A stretch of DNA of 64,000 nt, from NCBI RefSeq assembly GCF_017313265.1, contig NZ_JAFLQZ010000003.1, forward strand, positions 124,001-188,000. The letters are read 5' to 3'. A model generated the notes under the pieces. It ran no database searches and was not told the origin of the DNA. It saw only the letters and a list, made by a program, of their open reading frames with translations. Of the stretch, positions 53,036 to 62,304 are shown piece after piece (position 1 is the stretch's first letter; each line of letters starts with the position of its first letter). The position numbers and the translations under genes were made by a program. The DNA is from Hymenobacter telluris (GTDB lineage Bacteria; Bacteroidota; Bacteroidia; Cytophagales; Hymenobacteraceae).

Positions 53036-55141
53036 TCAGAACCGGTAGCGGGCCTGAGCTTTCAGTTCGGTGCGGCGCGGTCCTTGAATTTCCTCTAGCC
53101 CGGAGCCAACCGTGCGCTGGTGGCGGTAGTGCGTTTCTGAAAGGCGCAGCCACAGGGTGAGGTGCCGGTTGCAATTGATTTCGGCCAGGCCGTACACGCG
53201 GGTGCCCTGCCCGGAAAGTGCCGGCACCGAAAAGGCATACAGTACGTCCTGCTCGAACACGTATTGCCGGGTATCATAATCATCGGTGTCGAAAACAGCA
53301 TAGCGGGCCGTGAGGCGCAGCCGGCGGCCAACGCCCACCGTGGCATCCTGAGCCAGCACGTAGCCAGTGCGCCAACTACCTTCGTTTTCGCGGTAGCGGG
53401 TACCCTGCACGCGGGTGCGCAACCCCAGCGCGGTGGTGGGACTGGCATCATAGTAGAGCAGCAGGCTGCGGCGCACCGTGGGCACGGGCAGCGGTACGGC
53501 CCGGTTACCGGCGGCATTATACTGCTTTTCGCGGGTCCGAATCTGGGCGTAGAGCAGGCTGGTTTTGGTGGGCGCGTAGGCTACCCGCAGCAGCCAGTCG
53601 TGGCCGCGTGAGGGCGCACCTACCTGATACTTCAGCCACGGAAACCAAAACTGGTCGTAGTAAGCCGACACTTCCCAACGCGCCACCGGCCGCAGCTTCG
53701 CCCCCAGATACAACCCCGATTCGTTGATGTTGCGGGTGTTTTCGCTGAGCGCGTTGCCGTAGAGCGTGTGGAAATTGCGGGTGTAGTGCCGCACCAGCGC
53801 CGACACATCCAGCGTGGGTGCAACACTGGCCAGCAGCCCATTCACGGTACCAAAACCGCCGGAGCTACTACGCGCCGTTTCGCCGAACAGCAGCACGTTG
53901 CCGCGCACGTAGCTATAATGTGCGCCAAGCGCCAAGTTGTGCTTACCCCGAAACTCGTACTGGTTATAGAGTTCCGGGCGGCGCTGAATGGCTTTATCAA
54001 AGTGAGTATCCACGGCGGTGAGGCCGGCGGCGAAATTGCTGTTGCGGCTGGTATAGCCGAGGTTGCCGCCCGCTACGGTTTCACGCAGCGCCTGCCGGTT
54101 GGCCAGTTCGCTCGGGGTCCGGTGAAAGCCCGTTAGCAAGAAGCCCGACGAAAACTCGTCGAATTCCGCCAGGGAGTCGGCGGCTTGCTGCACGTTGGCA
54201 TCCACCCGCTTGCGCGACACGAAAGCCGTGGCCCGCACCGTGGGCGTGACGCTAACGGTAGCCGCCGCACCCCGGAAAAACGTGCTTTCCAGCACCGACG
54301 AGTACTGCCGCACCCCTACCGAGCTGCGCCGCAAACTGGTAATGGTTTCGGCCCCCTTCCCCACCTGCAACCCCGACGACAGCAACAGCCCCTGCCCAAA
54401 TTGCAGTTGATAGTCGCCCACGGCCAAGGTTTTCAGCCGCCCCCGCTCCTGCACTACCAAGTGCCCCGACAGGAAATCGGGGCCGTAGCGGCGGGCATTG
54501 GGGTTCCAAACGAGCTGCTCGCCAGCATCTTTTTCGGCGGTGAAGCCCAAACTGAAATCTTTGGTATGGCTGACCCGGTAGCGCACCAGCAGCTTGTCCG
54601 GCGAGCCGGCGTAGCGCGTTGGGCCGTGGCCCAGGCTATCGAGCGGCGCGGTAGAATAGCCTTTGCGGCCTTGCAGCACCCGCTCGTAGCGCACAAACAG
54701 CGCGTTGTTTTCTTCCTTGAGTACGCGCTGCCACAGCGGGCCACGCAAGGCGTTATTGCCACCCAGCGTCTGCACCGTCACGAAGGGCGCCACCCGGTAG
54801 ATGCTGCGCACATCGAAGCCGGACACTATTTGCAGTTCGTAAAGCGTAAGTAGATTTCCACGCTGCTGGCGGTAGTCGAGCAGGCTGGTAATCTGGGTTT
54901 CGGAGAGCAGCAATAGACCGCGTAGCTCCTCGCGGGTGGCGGTGTTGAGGTTAAGCGGGGTCTGGTAGTATTGCAGCAGCGTCTCGTACAACTCCTCGTA
55001 CGGCACCTGGTCACTCTGGATTTCAGCGAATAGCTCCTGCGTCAGCCGGTCGAGGTCGGCGGCGGGGCGCACGTATTCCTGCGCGTGGCTGCCTGATGCC
55101 AGCAGCAGCAAGAATGGCAGCAGCTTTAAAAGGCGGCTCAT
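53036..55141 (-). CDS. Helix-hairpin-helix outer-membrane protein
   Basis: 701 residues. Signal peptide ends GSHAQ (21). Residues about 25-125 hold ComEA-like helix-hairpin-helix units (PLNLNTATREELRGLLLLSE, then YELQIVSGFDVRSIYRVAPF). The rest is rich in amphipathic beta strands and ends with an aromatic (AQARYRF), as expected for an outer-membrane barrel. The function is unknown; related two-part proteins are common in Bacteroidota. Its ATG overlaps the stop codon of the PorV-like gene (ATGA), so the two are translationally coupled. Confidence 0.82.
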   Translation of the reverse strand: MSRLLKLLPFLLLLASGSHAQEYVRPAADLDRLTQELFAEIQSDQVPYEELYETLLQYYQTPLNLNTATREELRGLLLLSETQITSLLDYRQQRGNLLTLYELQIVSGFDVRSIYRVAPFVTVQTLGGNNALRGPLWQRVLKEENNALFVRYERVLQGRKGYSTAPLDSLGHGPTRYAGSPDKLLVRYRVSHTKDFSLGFTAEKDAGEQLVWNPNARRYGPDFLSGHLVVQERGRLKTLAVGDYQLQFGQGLLLSSGLQVGKGAETITSLRRSSVGVRQYSSVLESTFFRGAAATVSVTPTVRATAFVSRKRVDANVQQAADSLAEFDEFSSGFLLTGFHRTPSELANRQALRETVAGGNLGYTSRNSNFAAGLTAVDTHFDKAIQRRPELYNQYEFRGKHNLALGAHYSYVRGNVLLFGETARSSSGGFGTVNGLLASVAPTLDVSALVRHYTRNFHTLYGNALSENTRNINESGLYLGAKLRPVARWEVSAYYDQFWFPWLKYQVGAPSRGHDWLLRVAYAPTKTSLLYAQIRTREKQYNAAGNRAVPLPVPTVRRSLLLYYDASPTTALGLRTRVQGTRYRENEGSWRTGYVLAQDATVGVGRRLRLTARYAVFDTDDYDTRQYVFEQDVLYAFSVPALSGQGTRVYGLAEINCNRHLTLWLRLSETHYRHQRTVGSGLEEIQGPRRTELKAQARYRF

Positions 55142-55989
55142 GGCTGCTTCTCGAACTGAAAGCTGATGCCTACGTGCTGGCTTAGTCCTAGCGCAGCGTG
55201 CCAGGCGGCAGCGTAATCAATCTGCAGGGCACCCGCCTGAAATCCGAGGCCGCCGGTAGTTTCTTCGGTGAGGGTGCGAAACCCGGCCCGTAATGCCAGC
55301 TTCTCGATGATGCGGTATTCAAGGCCGGCTTTGAAGTCGGCATCCTGCTCCACGTCTTTCTCGGTTTCGATATGGAAACTCACCTTGGCCGTAGGCCGGT
55401 ACGAAAGGCCGGCTTTGAGCACAGTTGGTACCCGTTCATCCTGGTATTCGGCTAGCTTGGCTTGATTGAGGTTATAGAGGTAAGCTCCGAATACCAGCCG
55501 CTTCGGTACCAACTCTGCCTGCCCGCCCAACGATACTGCCACGGCTCGCCGACTGCCCAGCCCCTCCATGCTAAGCTGCAACATATCAACTCTAGCGCCG
55601 ATGCTCACCAACCCACCCCGGTAGCCGTAGCCAGCGCCTACGCGCTGCTCATTATAGAGCTTGCCGCCGAAGCGCTGTAGCTCCACGCCTACCACGCCGT
55701 TTTGGGCTTTGTCGTTTTCCACCGCGCCCACGGGCATGGCCGCTGCTACGGCCACTGTGTTCAGGGCGCTGAGCAGGTAGCGGTTTTCGGCGTACACGCC
55801 CACCACCGGCCGGCTCAACTGGCCCAGCCCCGCCGCGTTGTTGCCAACGGCCCACACGTCGCTCAGCGTAACGGAGGCATTGCCTAGCGCGGCCGCTCTG
55901 GCGCCGCGGGTACCGGGCCCGCTACCTTGGGCGTGAGTGACAGTAATTGCTAGAGATAAGAATCCAGAGAATAAGTATCGTTTTAACAT
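55138..55989 (-). CDS. PorV/UPF0164-like outer-membrane barrel protein
   Basis: 283 residues from ATG 55989. Signal peptide ends VTHAQ (21), followed by GTRGARAAALGNASVTLSDV and NNAAGLGQL, which is the start pattern of PorV/PorQ and related FadL-like barrels. Strand-rich thereafter, closing VGISFQFEKQP. PorV is the T9SS shuttle that carries cargo to the sortase PorU, but several paralogues without that job occur per genome, and nothing here distinguishes them. Coupled by a 4-bp overlap to the helix-hairpin-helix gene. Confidence 0.78.
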   Translation of the reverse strand: MLKRYLFSGFLSLAITVTHAQGSGPGTRGARAAALGNASVTLSDVWAVGNNAAGLGQLSRPVVGVYAENRYLLSALNTVAVAAAMPVGAVENDKAQNGVVGVELQRFGGKLYNEQRVGAGYGYRGGLVSIGARVDMLQLSMEGLGSRRAVAVSLGGQAELVPKRLVFGAYLYNLNQAKLAEYQDERVPTVLKAGLSYRPTAKVSFHIETEKDVEQDADFKAGLEYRIIEKLALRAGFRTLTEETTGGLGFQAGALQIDYAAAWHAALGLSQHVGISFQFEKQP

Positions 55990-56034
55990 AATTGCAGCTT
56001 GAAACCAAGCTACAATATATCCTAAAATCAACTA

Positions 56035-57132
56035 TTAATAATCCCCCAATGCCCTTCCTTTCTTATCTCCCCAAATAGTCCTTCCATTTACTGAATAACC
56101 ACAAATAACGTCGCCTGCCGCTCCAGCACTCACAAAAGAATAATCCTTAGTAAATATTAAATTATCACCATTTTTCACCAGAATATTCAGTTGAATTAAG
56201 TCTTGCCTCAAGCTACGGTGTCCTTTGCTCAAACTATCCTTTGCTTCCAACGCGGCCGTAGAACTGGCTTTCACTACAAATTTTGTACGCTCAGCATCAC
56301 TCCATTGTGCAGTAGCGGATATCCCGCTTCGCTTCAGTTGCAAATAGAATGTAGGCAGCTCGCTCACTTGGGCTGAAATTGCTTCTACAACTGTGGCTGA
56401 CAGTGCAGCAGCTTCACTGCGCGCCACTTGCACTGGCGCGCTGGGCTTAGGCAGCGCCTCCCCGGCCAGAAAAGCAGTGGCTTCTTCACGGGAAACCACC
56501 AATCCTTTTGCTGCCAATAAGGCCGCCAGTGCATCGGGCAACGCTGGAAACGGCGGCTGCGTGATGCGCTTCTCAGCTTCGGGCAGCACGTCTTTCATGG
56601 CGCGCTCCTTGCGGGAAAGTAACAGGTAGTTTTCCGCTGCCACTCGTGCCGACCCGTTCAGAATATTTTCCCAACCCAGAAACTCTTGAAAATAAGCGGC
56701 TGTTTCGGCGGGCTCGTCGTGCAACAGGTTAAGCCGCCCAAATAGCTTCTGGTTGAATTCACCGCTGGTCAGCGAAAAGTAGAAGCGCCAGTGCTGCCCG
56801 TCGGTGATGATGGTAAACAGGGCCGAATGGTTGCGGTTGTAGTCACGCAATTGGCGCTCCACTTTCGCTAGGTCATCCCCTATTCGCCCGATGCCTTTGC
56901 ACTCGATGAAAATAGTGTCAGCCGCAAAATTATTAGCGAATAATGCTACGTCTACCCGCGTGTTATCCTCCTTTTCGGTGGCCTTGAACTCGGTGTAAAC
57001 TTCCGTTGGATTCCAGATATTCCAGCCGACTGCCTGCACAATTCGCGCTACTAATGACAGGCGGACATGCTCTTCATTTTTATACTCATTAGCTAGCAAA
57101 CGCCGCCGAATATCCTCTAATAGCTCAATCAT
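56035..57132 (-). CDS. Orphan HsdR N-terminal-type (PD-(D/E)XK) domain protein
   Basis: 365 residues. The N-terminal 150 match the type I restriction enzyme R-subunit N-domain: LVARIVQAVGWNIWNPTEV, then NTRVDVALFANN with the catalytic-type Asp and IFIECKGIGRIGDD with ExK, then HSALFTIITDGQHWRFYF. There is no helicase domain and no hsdM/hsdS nearby. Residues 170-365 form a second region of unknown type ending in a small beta domain (ICGYSVNGRTIWGDKKGRA). Cytosolic. It starts a three-gene minus-strand unit ahead of the PorV-like and helix-hairpin-helix genes (45-bp gap). Confidence 0.8.
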   Translation of the reverse strand: MIELLEDIRRRLLANEYKNEEHVRLSLVARIVQAVGWNIWNPTEVYTEFKATEKEDNTRVDVALFANNFAADTIFIECKGIGRIGDDLAKVERQLRDYNRNHSALFTIITDGQHWRFYFSLTSGEFNQKLFGRLNLLHDEPAETAAYFQEFLGWENILNGSARVAAENYLLLSRKERAMKDVLPEAEKRITQPPFPALPDALAALLAAKGLVVSREEATAFLAGEALPKPSAPVQVARSEAAALSATVVEAISAQVSELPTFYLQLKRSGISATAQWSDAERTKFVVKASSTAALEAKDSLSKGHRSLRQDLIQLNILVKNGDNLIFTKDYSFVSAGAAGDVICGYSVNGRTIWGDKKGRALGDY

Positions 57133-57166
57133 AAACCAAGTTTAGGCATTTACTCGCAGCCACAAA

Positions 57167-57197
57167 AAGCCCTGGCACCGAACCAGTGCCAGGGCTT
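57167..57197 (-). terminator. Terminator of the S46 peptidase gene
   Basis: A 12-bp stem (57167-57178 with 57186-57197) and 7-base loop, followed on the minus strand by T5. Confidence 0.85.
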
Positions 57198-57231
57198 GCG
57201 TTGAAGGCCGGAAAACGCCGGAGCAGGTGGC

Positions 57232-59541
57232 TTACATGCCAGCTGATACGCTGTCTTTGCCTTTCTTCTTTTTGATTTTGGTTTTCTGACCGTCGTCGGT
57301 TTTCACCTTCATCTTTTCCACGTCACCTAGCTCAGTGGCCGAGGCCGTGGCAGCGGGTCCCACACCAGGGTTCGGGCCGTTATTAACGATGGTCATTTCA
57401 TCGACGATGCTACGGGCGCCGCCCAACTTCTCGATGCACCAGAGCACGTAGCGGATATCTACGTTGATGCAGCGCTTCAGCTCGGGGTCGTAGGCCAGGT
57501 CGCCGGTCATGGCTTCCCAGTTACCGTCGAAGGCAATGCCAATCAGCTCGCCGCGGCCGTTGATAACCGGCGAGCCGGAGTTGCCACCGGTGATGTCGTT
57601 GTCGGTGATGAAGGCTACGGGAAGGTTGCCGTCTTTGTCGGCGAAGCGGCCGTAATCCTTCATCTTGAGCAGCTCCAGCTCTTTCTTCGGCACCACAAAC
57701 TCGTCGTTGGTGGGGTCTTCCTTTTCCAGAATGCCCTGGGCCGAGGTTTTGTAGTCGTAGCGCACGGCGTCGCGGCCTTTGTAGGGGCGCACGGTGCCGT
57801 AGCTGAGCCGGATGGTGGAGTTGGCATCGGGCGAGTACACTTTCTGGGTGTTCTTCTCGCGCAGCGCCGCCACGTACAGGCGGTTGGCACGAATCAGGCC
57901 GGCTTGCAGGCCCTGCATTTTCGGCAGGATGGTCTGCACGTAGTTGGTGTACACCGAGTTGAACGTCTTGAAGCCGGGGTCGGCTTCCAGCTTGGCCAGC
58001 GTGGGGTTGGCCAGGAAGGCATTCACTTTCGCTTCCGAAGTCAGGAACGAGTTGGCAAACACGTAGTCGGCGTACTTCGCCCACGAGTTGCCGTACTGCT
58101 TCTGCACAGTCTGGAACACATCGGGCAGCTGGGCAGCCGGTACGTCTTTGCCATAAAGCGTCATCAGGGCCGTGAATACTTTCTTGTCGGTGGGGGCGCT
58201 GTAGTCCTTGAAGTATTCGGCTACCGGCTCTTTGAGGCCTTCCACCGCTTTCTGAATAGCGGCCTTGTCGGTTGGCGTGGCTTTGAGGGTGGCGTAAAGC
58301 GGCATCATGCGCGAGGCCAGCGTCACGATTTCCGTCCCGAACGCGCCTTCATTCACGTATTGTGAGCTGAGGTTGTACTCGCGCATACCAGCGTAGGCCT
58401 GGTTGATAATCGGCAGCGCCTCCCCGTATTTTTGCACCCGGGCCTGGTCGGCCCGAATCCACTGGTCGAGGGAGGCTTCTTCGGCTTTCTTGGCGTCTAC
58501 GGTTTTCAGGCGCTTCATGCCCTCATTCTGGCCGATGAAATACTTCCAGTAGTTGGCAATGTTGGCGTACTTCGAGGCATATTTCAAACGCAGGGCGGGG
58601 TCCTGGTCCATGTCCTCTTTCCACAGCTTCAGGCGGGTGTCGCGCAGCTTGATGCGGGCCGGGTTGCTTTGGTCGAGGGTGAGTTGGAGGCCGGCGGCGG
58701 GCAGGAAACGCTGGGTACGGCCAGGGAAACCGAACACCATAGCGAAGTCGCCTTCGCTCACGCCTTGCAAGCTCACGGGCAAGTGCTTTTTGGGTACGTA
58801 CGGCACGTTGTCGGCCTGGGGGCCGGCGGTGGGTTTGTTGTTTTTGTCGGCGTACACCCGGAACATCGAGAAGTCGCCGGTGTGGCGGGGCCACATCCAG
58901 TTGTCGGTGTCGCCCCCAAACTTGCCCACGGCTTCGGGCGGCGCGCCTACCAGGCGCACATCACCGAAGCGCTGATACACGAACAGGTAAAACTCGTTGC
59001 CCCCGAACATGTCGCGCACGTAGGCGACGTACTGGCCGTTTTCCTTGGCGGCGTCGGCCATTTCTTTCTGGCGCTTCTGCACCATCGCCATGCGCTCGGC
59101 CTCGGGCGTGGTGGGCGTAATGCCTTCCAGCACCTTGCCGGTTACGTCTTCCATGCGCACCAGCAAATCCACGAACAAGCCCGGATTGGTTTTTTCTTCG
59201 GCGCGGGTGGTGGCGAAGAAGCCGTTCTGGAGAATGTTGTTCTGGGGCGTGCTGTGGGTTTGCAGGGCGTCGTAGCCGCAGTGGTGGTTGGTGAGCATCA
59301 GGCCCTGGCTGCTCACAAACTCGCCGGTGCAGAAGCCGCCGAGTTGCACCACGGCGTCTTTGAGGCTGGCATTGTTAACGTCGTAGATTTCTTCGGCCGT
59401 GAGTTTGAGGCCTTTTTTCTGCATGTCGGCCTGGTTGAGCCGCTTTACAAACAACGGTAGCCACATGCCTTCGTCGGCGTGGGCCGCCAGGGGCATGAGC
59501 AGCGTTAGCAGCAGGGCTTTCGCCCAATTGGTTGTGCGCAT
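57232..59541 (-). CDS. S46-family dipeptidyl-peptidase, DPP7 type
   Basis: 769 residues from ATG 59541, signal peptide ending AAHA (22). Trypsin-like S46 peptidase that removes N-terminal dipeptides in the periplasm. The catalytic His is in LMLTNHHCGYDALQ (residues 86-87), the Asp region in VGKFGGDTDNWMWPRHTGDF, and the nucleophile is Ser655 in DITGGNSGSPVI. Residue 673 is Gly in FDGNWEAMTGD; in this family Gly at that position marks DPP7 (hydrophobic P1) and Arg marks DPP11 (acidic P1). The C-terminus carries a Lys-rich tail. Works with other peptidases to feed on protein. Confidence 0.93.
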   Translation of the reverse strand: MRTTNWAKALLLTLLMPLAAHADEGMWLPLFVKRLNQADMQKKGLKLTAEEIYDVNNASLKDAVVQLGGFCTGEFVSSQGLMLTNHHCGYDALQTHSTPQNNILQNGFFATTRAEEKTNPGLFVDLLVRMEDVTGKVLEGITPTTPEAERMAMVQKRQKEMADAAKENGQYVAYVRDMFGGNEFYLFVYQRFGDVRLVGAPPEAVGKFGGDTDNWMWPRHTGDFSMFRVYADKNNKPTAGPQADNVPYVPKKHLPVSLQGVSEGDFAMVFGFPGRTQRFLPAAGLQLTLDQSNPARIKLRDTRLKLWKEDMDQDPALRLKYASKYANIANYWKYFIGQNEGMKRLKTVDAKKAEEASLDQWIRADQARVQKYGEALPIINQAYAGMREYNLSSQYVNEGAFGTEIVTLASRMMPLYATLKATPTDKAAIQKAVEGLKEPVAEYFKDYSAPTDKKVFTALMTLYGKDVPAAQLPDVFQTVQKQYGNSWAKYADYVFANSFLTSEAKVNAFLANPTLAKLEADPGFKTFNSVYTNYVQTILPKMQGLQAGLIRANRLYVAALREKNTQKVYSPDANSTIRLSYGTVRPYKGRDAVRYDYKTSAQGILEKEDPTNDEFVVPKKELELLKMKDYGRFADKDGNLPVAFITDNDITGGNSGSPVINGRGELIGIAFDGNWEAMTGDLAYDPELKRCINVDIRYVLWCIEKLGGARSIVDEMTIVNNGPNPGVGPAATASATELGDVEKMKVKTDDGQKTKIKKKKGKDSVSAGM

Positions 59542-59744
59542 AAGTTGGAGGGAAAATGGGGATAGATAATCGGCTTGGCCGGTCGGCGAATTTACGAAAA
59601 GACTCGGGTGCACTAGGACTTAAGTGTATTCCGTGGCCGACAAGCATGGTTTATTCTCGGCGCCTGCCGCAACCTGGGGCGTGGCAGACGGCACCACTCC
59701 GTGAGGGTGCAATCTTTCCGCTGCATTTGCGGTTCTTTGCTTCT

Positions 59745-59966
59745 ATGTCGAAGTTGTTTCGCCACGTACTGCTAGGCCTGCTGTGGGTGTACCGCCACTT
59801 GATTTCGCCGCTGACGCCGCCCAGCTGCCGCTACACGCCCACGTGCTCAGCCTACGCCGTGCAGGCCATTGAAAAGCACGGCCCCTGGCGCGGCGGCCGG
59901 CTGGCGCTGCGCCGCATCAGCCGCTGCCACCCCTGGGGCGGCCACGGCTACGACCCGGTGCCGTAG
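59745..59966 (+). CDS. yidD: Membrane protein insertion efficiency factor
   Basis: 73 residues from ATG 59745; the frame continues upstream without family similarity. Matches Yid[21 protein letters not shown], then [20 protein letters not shown], then [17 protein letters not shown] with the conserved Cys residues. Small amphipathic protein at the inner membrane helping YidC-mediated insertion. Here it is not next to rnpA/yidC, which is common in Bacteroidota. Confidence 0.93.
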   Translation: MSKLFRHVLLGLLWVYRHLISPLTPPSCRYTPTCSAYAVQAIEKHGPWRGGRLALRRISRCHPWGGHGYDPVP

Positions 59967-59970
59967 CGTA

Positions 59971-60018
59971 ACTGAGCAGCTGAGCAACGGAGTAAGGCAG
60001 TAAGCGACTCGCTCAGCA
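59971..60018. repeat. Octameric repeat element
   Basis: Six consecutive 8-bp units: ACTGAGCA, GCTGAGCA, ACGGAGTA, AGGCAGTA, AGCGACTC, GCTCAGCA. The last unit turns toward the opposite sense (complement of TGCTGAGC). It looks like an 8-bp relative of the heptameric elements and sits 5 bp after the yidD stop. Confidence 0.6.
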
Positions 60019-60107
60019 CTTTCTTGCGCTTTTGTCGTATACAGCGCATTCGTTGCTGCTTACGCTTTATGAGCGCGGCAGCTTTTTTTCATTTTATCCC
60101 TGTTCTG

Positions 60108-61019
60108 ATGCCCAGATCCTTTCTGCTAGCTCTCGGTTTAACCACTCTACTTAGCGCGGCCTGCTCACAGGCGCAAAGCGACCAAACCAACAATTCGGAA
60201 ACCGCTCCTACCGAAAAGCAGAAAGGCAAAAAGGGCAAGAAAAGCAAGGGTGACAAGAACAAGGGCGAGAAGGCTGTAGCCGGCCTGGAGAAAATAGCTA
60301 CCCTCGACGGCAACATCCGGGAAAGCTCGGGCTTAGCCCACGGCGGCCGGCCCGGCACCTACTACACGCATTCCGACGCCGGCAACCCGCCCGTGCTGTA
60401 TCTTTTCGACGAGCAAGGCAAGCTGTTGGGCGAACGGGAATTGCCCGTAACTAATGTTGACTGGGAAAGCTTGGCCGAAGACAACCAAGGCAACGTGTAC
60501 GTGGTGGACGCCGGCAACAACAACAACTCGCGCCGCGACCTAGTGGTGTACCGCGTCAAGCCGCAGCAGCCCGATAAAGTTGATAAAATCAGCTTCCGCT
60601 ACGCCGACCAAAAGGAGTTTCCGCCCACCAAAGAAGACCGAAACTTCGACTGCGAGGCCTCCCTGTGGCACGCGGGCAAACTGTACCTCTTCACCAAGGA
60701 CCGCGCCCAGCAAAGCACCAGCAAGGTGTACACCCTCACCGCCCAGCCCGGCAGCCAAACGGCTCAACTGCTCACCGAGCTGTCGGTCAGCGGTGAAGTA
60801 ACCGGCGCCGACCTGAGCCCGGATAACCGGCACCTGGCGTTAGTCGGCCGGGAGATGCTTTATCTGTATGAGGGCAACGATTTGGCCGGCGCGCTAAAGG
60901 CCACGGTGAAAACCGTTTCGCTGAAAGGGGCCGGCCAGACCGAAGGCGTTCTGTTTCTGGACAACAACACCCTGCTAATCAGCACCGAACAAGGTTCGCT
61001 TTACCGCTACAAGCTGTAG
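60108..61019 (+). CDS. Beta-propeller-like lipoprotein, unknown function
   Basis: 303 residues from ATG 60108. Signal with lipobox TLLSAAC (Cys19) followed by a lysine-rich linker (KQKGKKGKKSKGDKNKGEK). The mature domain has repeated four-strand blades: GTYYTHSDAGNPPVLYLFDE, WESLAEDNQGNVYVVDAGN, FDCEASLWHAGKLYLFTKDR and TGADLSPDNRHLALVGREML, the pattern of a propeller of the SdiA-regulated/NHL kind. No catalytic motif recognised. Another ATG at 60069 is possible but less consistent with signal length. Confidence 0.75.
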   Translation: MPRSFLLALGLTTLLSAACSQAQSDQTNNSETAPTEKQKGKKGKKSKGDKNKGEKAVAGLEKIATLDGNIRESSGLAHGGRPGTYYTHSDAGNPPVLYLFDEQGKLLGERELPVTNVDWESLAEDNQGNVYVVDAGNNNNSRRDLVVYRVKPQQPDKVDKISFRYADQKEFPPTKEDRNFDCEASLWHAGKLYLFTKDRAQQSTSKVYTLTAQPGSQTAQLLTELSVSGEVTGADLSPDNRHLALVGREMLYLYEGNDLAGALKATVKTVSLKGAGQTEGVLFLDNNTLLISTEQGSLYRYKL

Positions 61020-61125
61020 CGCATTCATAAATAGTGGGGCCTGTTTCAGTTGCTCCGGTCCGACGGCTTTTCGGCCGTCGAACCGGTTACAACGGTTCTG
61101 AAACTGGTTGAATCTTATAATACAT

Positions 61126-61160
61126 AAAAAGCCCCGCCAGGTGATCTGGCGGGGCTTTTT
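61126..61160 (+). terminator. Bidirectional terminator between propeller lipoprotein and lgt
   Basis: A 15-bp stem with loop GTGAT flanked by A5 and T5, between two convergent stop codons. Confidence 0.93.
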
Positions 61161-61186
61161 GTGCTTCTTTTTGGATTCCTAAAGAG

Positions 61187-62191
61187 TTACACTTTTATGG
61201 TTTTCGTGCCGTTGGCTTCCTCTTCGCTCAAGTCCCGGGGAGCATAACCGTAGGGGTTTTTGGGGTCTTTGCCAGCGCGGAGCAGTACCCACAAACCCAC
61301 CAAAATCAACGGGAGGCTCAGAATCTGGCCCATGTTCAGCGGCAATTTATCCTCGAACACTTCCTGGTTTTCTTTCAGGAATTCGCCCAGAAAACGTTGC
61401 GTGAACAAGAGCACCACAAACAAGCCAAACAACAGGCCGCGGGGCGTCCGGTCTTTAGTCCGGTTCCACATGGAGTAGAGCAGCACCAGCAAAAAGATGC
61501 AGAACGCGGCTTCGTAAATCTGGGTGGGGTGGCGCGGCACGGCCATCGGCGAGTCGGGCGCTACGGGCGTGCCTTCGGGCAGCATGCGGTAGGTTTCGGA
61601 GCCGTCTACGCGCGTTACGGGCTGAGCCGCTACCTGCACCGCGCCGGGCGGTAAGGGCCGGGTTACGGGCTTTAAATGGTCGGCGTCGCGCACAAACACA
61701 AAGGCCCAGGGCTTGTCGGTGGGTTCCCCCACGATTTCCGAGTTCATCAGGTTGCCCAGTCGAATCATGCAGCCGCCTAAGGCCACTACAATCACAATCC
61801 GGTCGAGCACCCAGAGGTAATCGAACTTGTTGTTGCGCGCAAACAGCCAGCAGGCCAGCAAGATACCCAAAGTAGCACCGTGGCTGGCCAGGCCGCCTTC
61901 CCAGATCTTGAATATCTCCAGAAAGTGCTCCGAGGTCAGATAATAGGCCGGGTCATAAAACAAAACGTGCCCCAGCCGTGCCCCCAGAATGGTACCCACC
62001 AGCATGTAGATGGTAATAACGTCCACCCACCGTGGCGACGTCCGCTCCGACTTATAGATATGGGAGAGGATGAACGTGCCAAATACGAAGCCCGACATGA
62101 ACAGCAGCCCGTACCAGCGCAACGTCAGCGGCCCGATTTTAGCAAGTATGGGGTCGACATTCCAGGTGATGAAAGCAAGAAAAGACAGCAT
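61187..62191 (-). CDS. lgt: Prolipoprotein diacylglyceryl transferase
   Basis: 334 residues from ATG 62191, multi-pass inner-membrane enzyme that transfers diacylglycerol to the lipobox Cys of prolipoproteins. Conserved features: LRWYGLLFMSGF near 24 and the Lgt signature GGCMIRLGNLMNSEIVG near 145, then PRHPTQIYEA near 225. An approximately 50-residue insertion (about 165-220) separates the signature from PRHPTQIYEA, longer than in enterobacterial Lgt. It would process the many lipoproteins in this window. A -7 box lies 24 bp upstream. Confidence 0.95.
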   Translation of the reverse strand: MLSFLAFITWNVDPILAKIGPLTLRWYGLLFMSGFVFGTFILSHIYKSERTSPRWVDVITIYMLVGTILGARLGHVLFYDPAYYLTSEHFLEIFKIWEGGLASHGATLGILLACWLFARNNKFDYLWVLDRIVIVVALGGCMIRLGNLMNSEIVGEPTDKPWAFVFVRDADHLKPVTRPLPPGAVQVAAQPVTRVDGSETYRMLPEGTPVAPDSPMAVPRHPTQIYEAAFCIFLLVLLYSMWNRTKDRTPRGLLFGLFVVLLFTQRFLGEFLKENQEVFEDKLPLNMGQILSLPLILVGLWVLLRAGKDPKNPYGYAPRDLSEEEANGTKTIKV

Positions 62192-62215
62192 GATTACGAG
62201 AAGATGAAACGGACT

Positions 62216-62223
62216 CAAAGGTA
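62216..62223 (-). promoter_or_regulatory. -7 box for lgt
   Basis: TACCTTTG on the minus strand fits TAnnTTTG, 24 bp before the ATG at 62191, which supports that start over the one at 62218. Confidence 0.6.
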
Positions 62224-62304
62224 CTCAGACATTCGACTTTCGATTTTGCCGCCTTCTTTCCCACTCTGATATGGGTAAGTGGCAACAGCACGGCCCTGAG
62301 TTAC

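Noticed and set aside
58432-59460. A 342-codon open frame on the plus strand
   Set aside because: It is antisense to the S46 peptidase, whose catalytic motifs are intact; the His/Gly/Val-rich product is typical of a shadow frame in GC-rich DNA.
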